From Pseudomonadota bacterium (GTDB lineage: Bacteria; Pseudomonadota; Alphaproteobacteria; Rhodospirillales; Magnetospirillaceae), in the NCBI GenBank assembly GCA_023458315.1, contig JAEXAH010000043.1, positions 1-51,596 on the forward strand: DNA of 51,596 nt, written 5' to 3'. The position numbers were made by a program, and so were the translations under genes. This document shows, in pieces, positions 51,516 through 51,596 of this stretch (within the stretch, counting starts at the first letter, position 1; every line of letters begins with the position of its first letter). The notes beneath the pieces were generated by a model. That model was not told where the DNA came from. It saw only the letters and a list, made by a program, of their open reading frames with translations, and did no database searches.

Positions 51516-51596
51516 GAGCGGCCAAATGTGAGTCACTCTGGCAAACAGCTGGAGGTTTGCAGTGGCCGCACCGATCCCCCTTCGCCTTGATTATGA

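Overview
The window reads as one chromosomal contig of a high-GC alphaproteobacterium, most likely a Rhodospirillales member near Magnetospirillum. The basis is codon use, an ATP12-type F1 assembly chaperone, SOS-like boxes of the alphaproteobacterial GTTC-N7-GTTC type, Tat-exported enzymes and alphaproteobacterial-style palindromic repeats; no database search was possible. It opens with an artefactual G22/C21 run, so base 1 is probably a contig end. Coding density is high, with short overlapping operons and few intergenic gaps over 300 bp.

Layout. 0.1-3 kb: rplQ, a repeat-rich gap, a YjfB-like motility protein, a lipoprotein and an orphan receiver/Hpt pair. 3-8.5 kb: degP-rarA, rlpA, crcB, rluC and a secreted protein. 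8.7-15.5 kb: a co-directional run of HAD phosphatase, AsmA protein, DUF2157/DUF4401/GDYXXLXY fusion, class A beta-lactamase and ATP12 chaperone. 15.5-20.6 kb: an unknown membrane protein, a possible small RNA, and pccB-pccA behind a hairpin-rich leader. 20.6-25 kb: a palindromic repeat, dps, DUF2061, acylphosphatase, Tat-type GH1 glycosidase and a four-CBS histidine kinase. 25-30 kb: thiC with a TPP riboswitch, two unknown proteins, a 49-residue peptide and an RlmJ-like protein. 30-39 kb: repeats, TPR and pentapeptide-repeat proteins, diguanylate cyclase with an exonuclease, an ArsB/NhaD-type transporter, then uvrD-lipoprotein-prmA. 39-45 kb: an RluA-type synthase, the malic enzyme-phosphotransacetylase fusion, a 62-residue protein, tRNA-Leu(GAG), lipB, a secreted nuclease and recA. 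45.5-50.5 kb: two phosphohexomutases, a nicotinamidase-like hydrolase, a gamma-glutamylcyclotransferase-like protein and azoR.

The last kilobase differs. After a promoter-like site and a possible structured RNA there is only the 3' part (anticodon loop to CCA) of a tRNA-Arg(CCG), without its 5' half, followed by lower-GC DNA with no recognisable gene. This is the expected signature of the edge of an element integrated in that tRNA gene, with most of the element outside the window.

Most genes are housekeeping. The items most worth a second look are a dispersed 178-179 bp terminal-inverted-repeat element (two full copies and a divergent third), two possible unannotated structured RNAs (16.6-16.76 kb and 50.65-50.93 kb), the pccB leader, the tRNA-Arg attachment-site remnant, the beta-lactamase inside an envelope-related operon, and one-mismatch SOS boxes at both recA and uvrD. 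No CRISPR array, intact transposase gene, prophage or magnetosome gene was seen.
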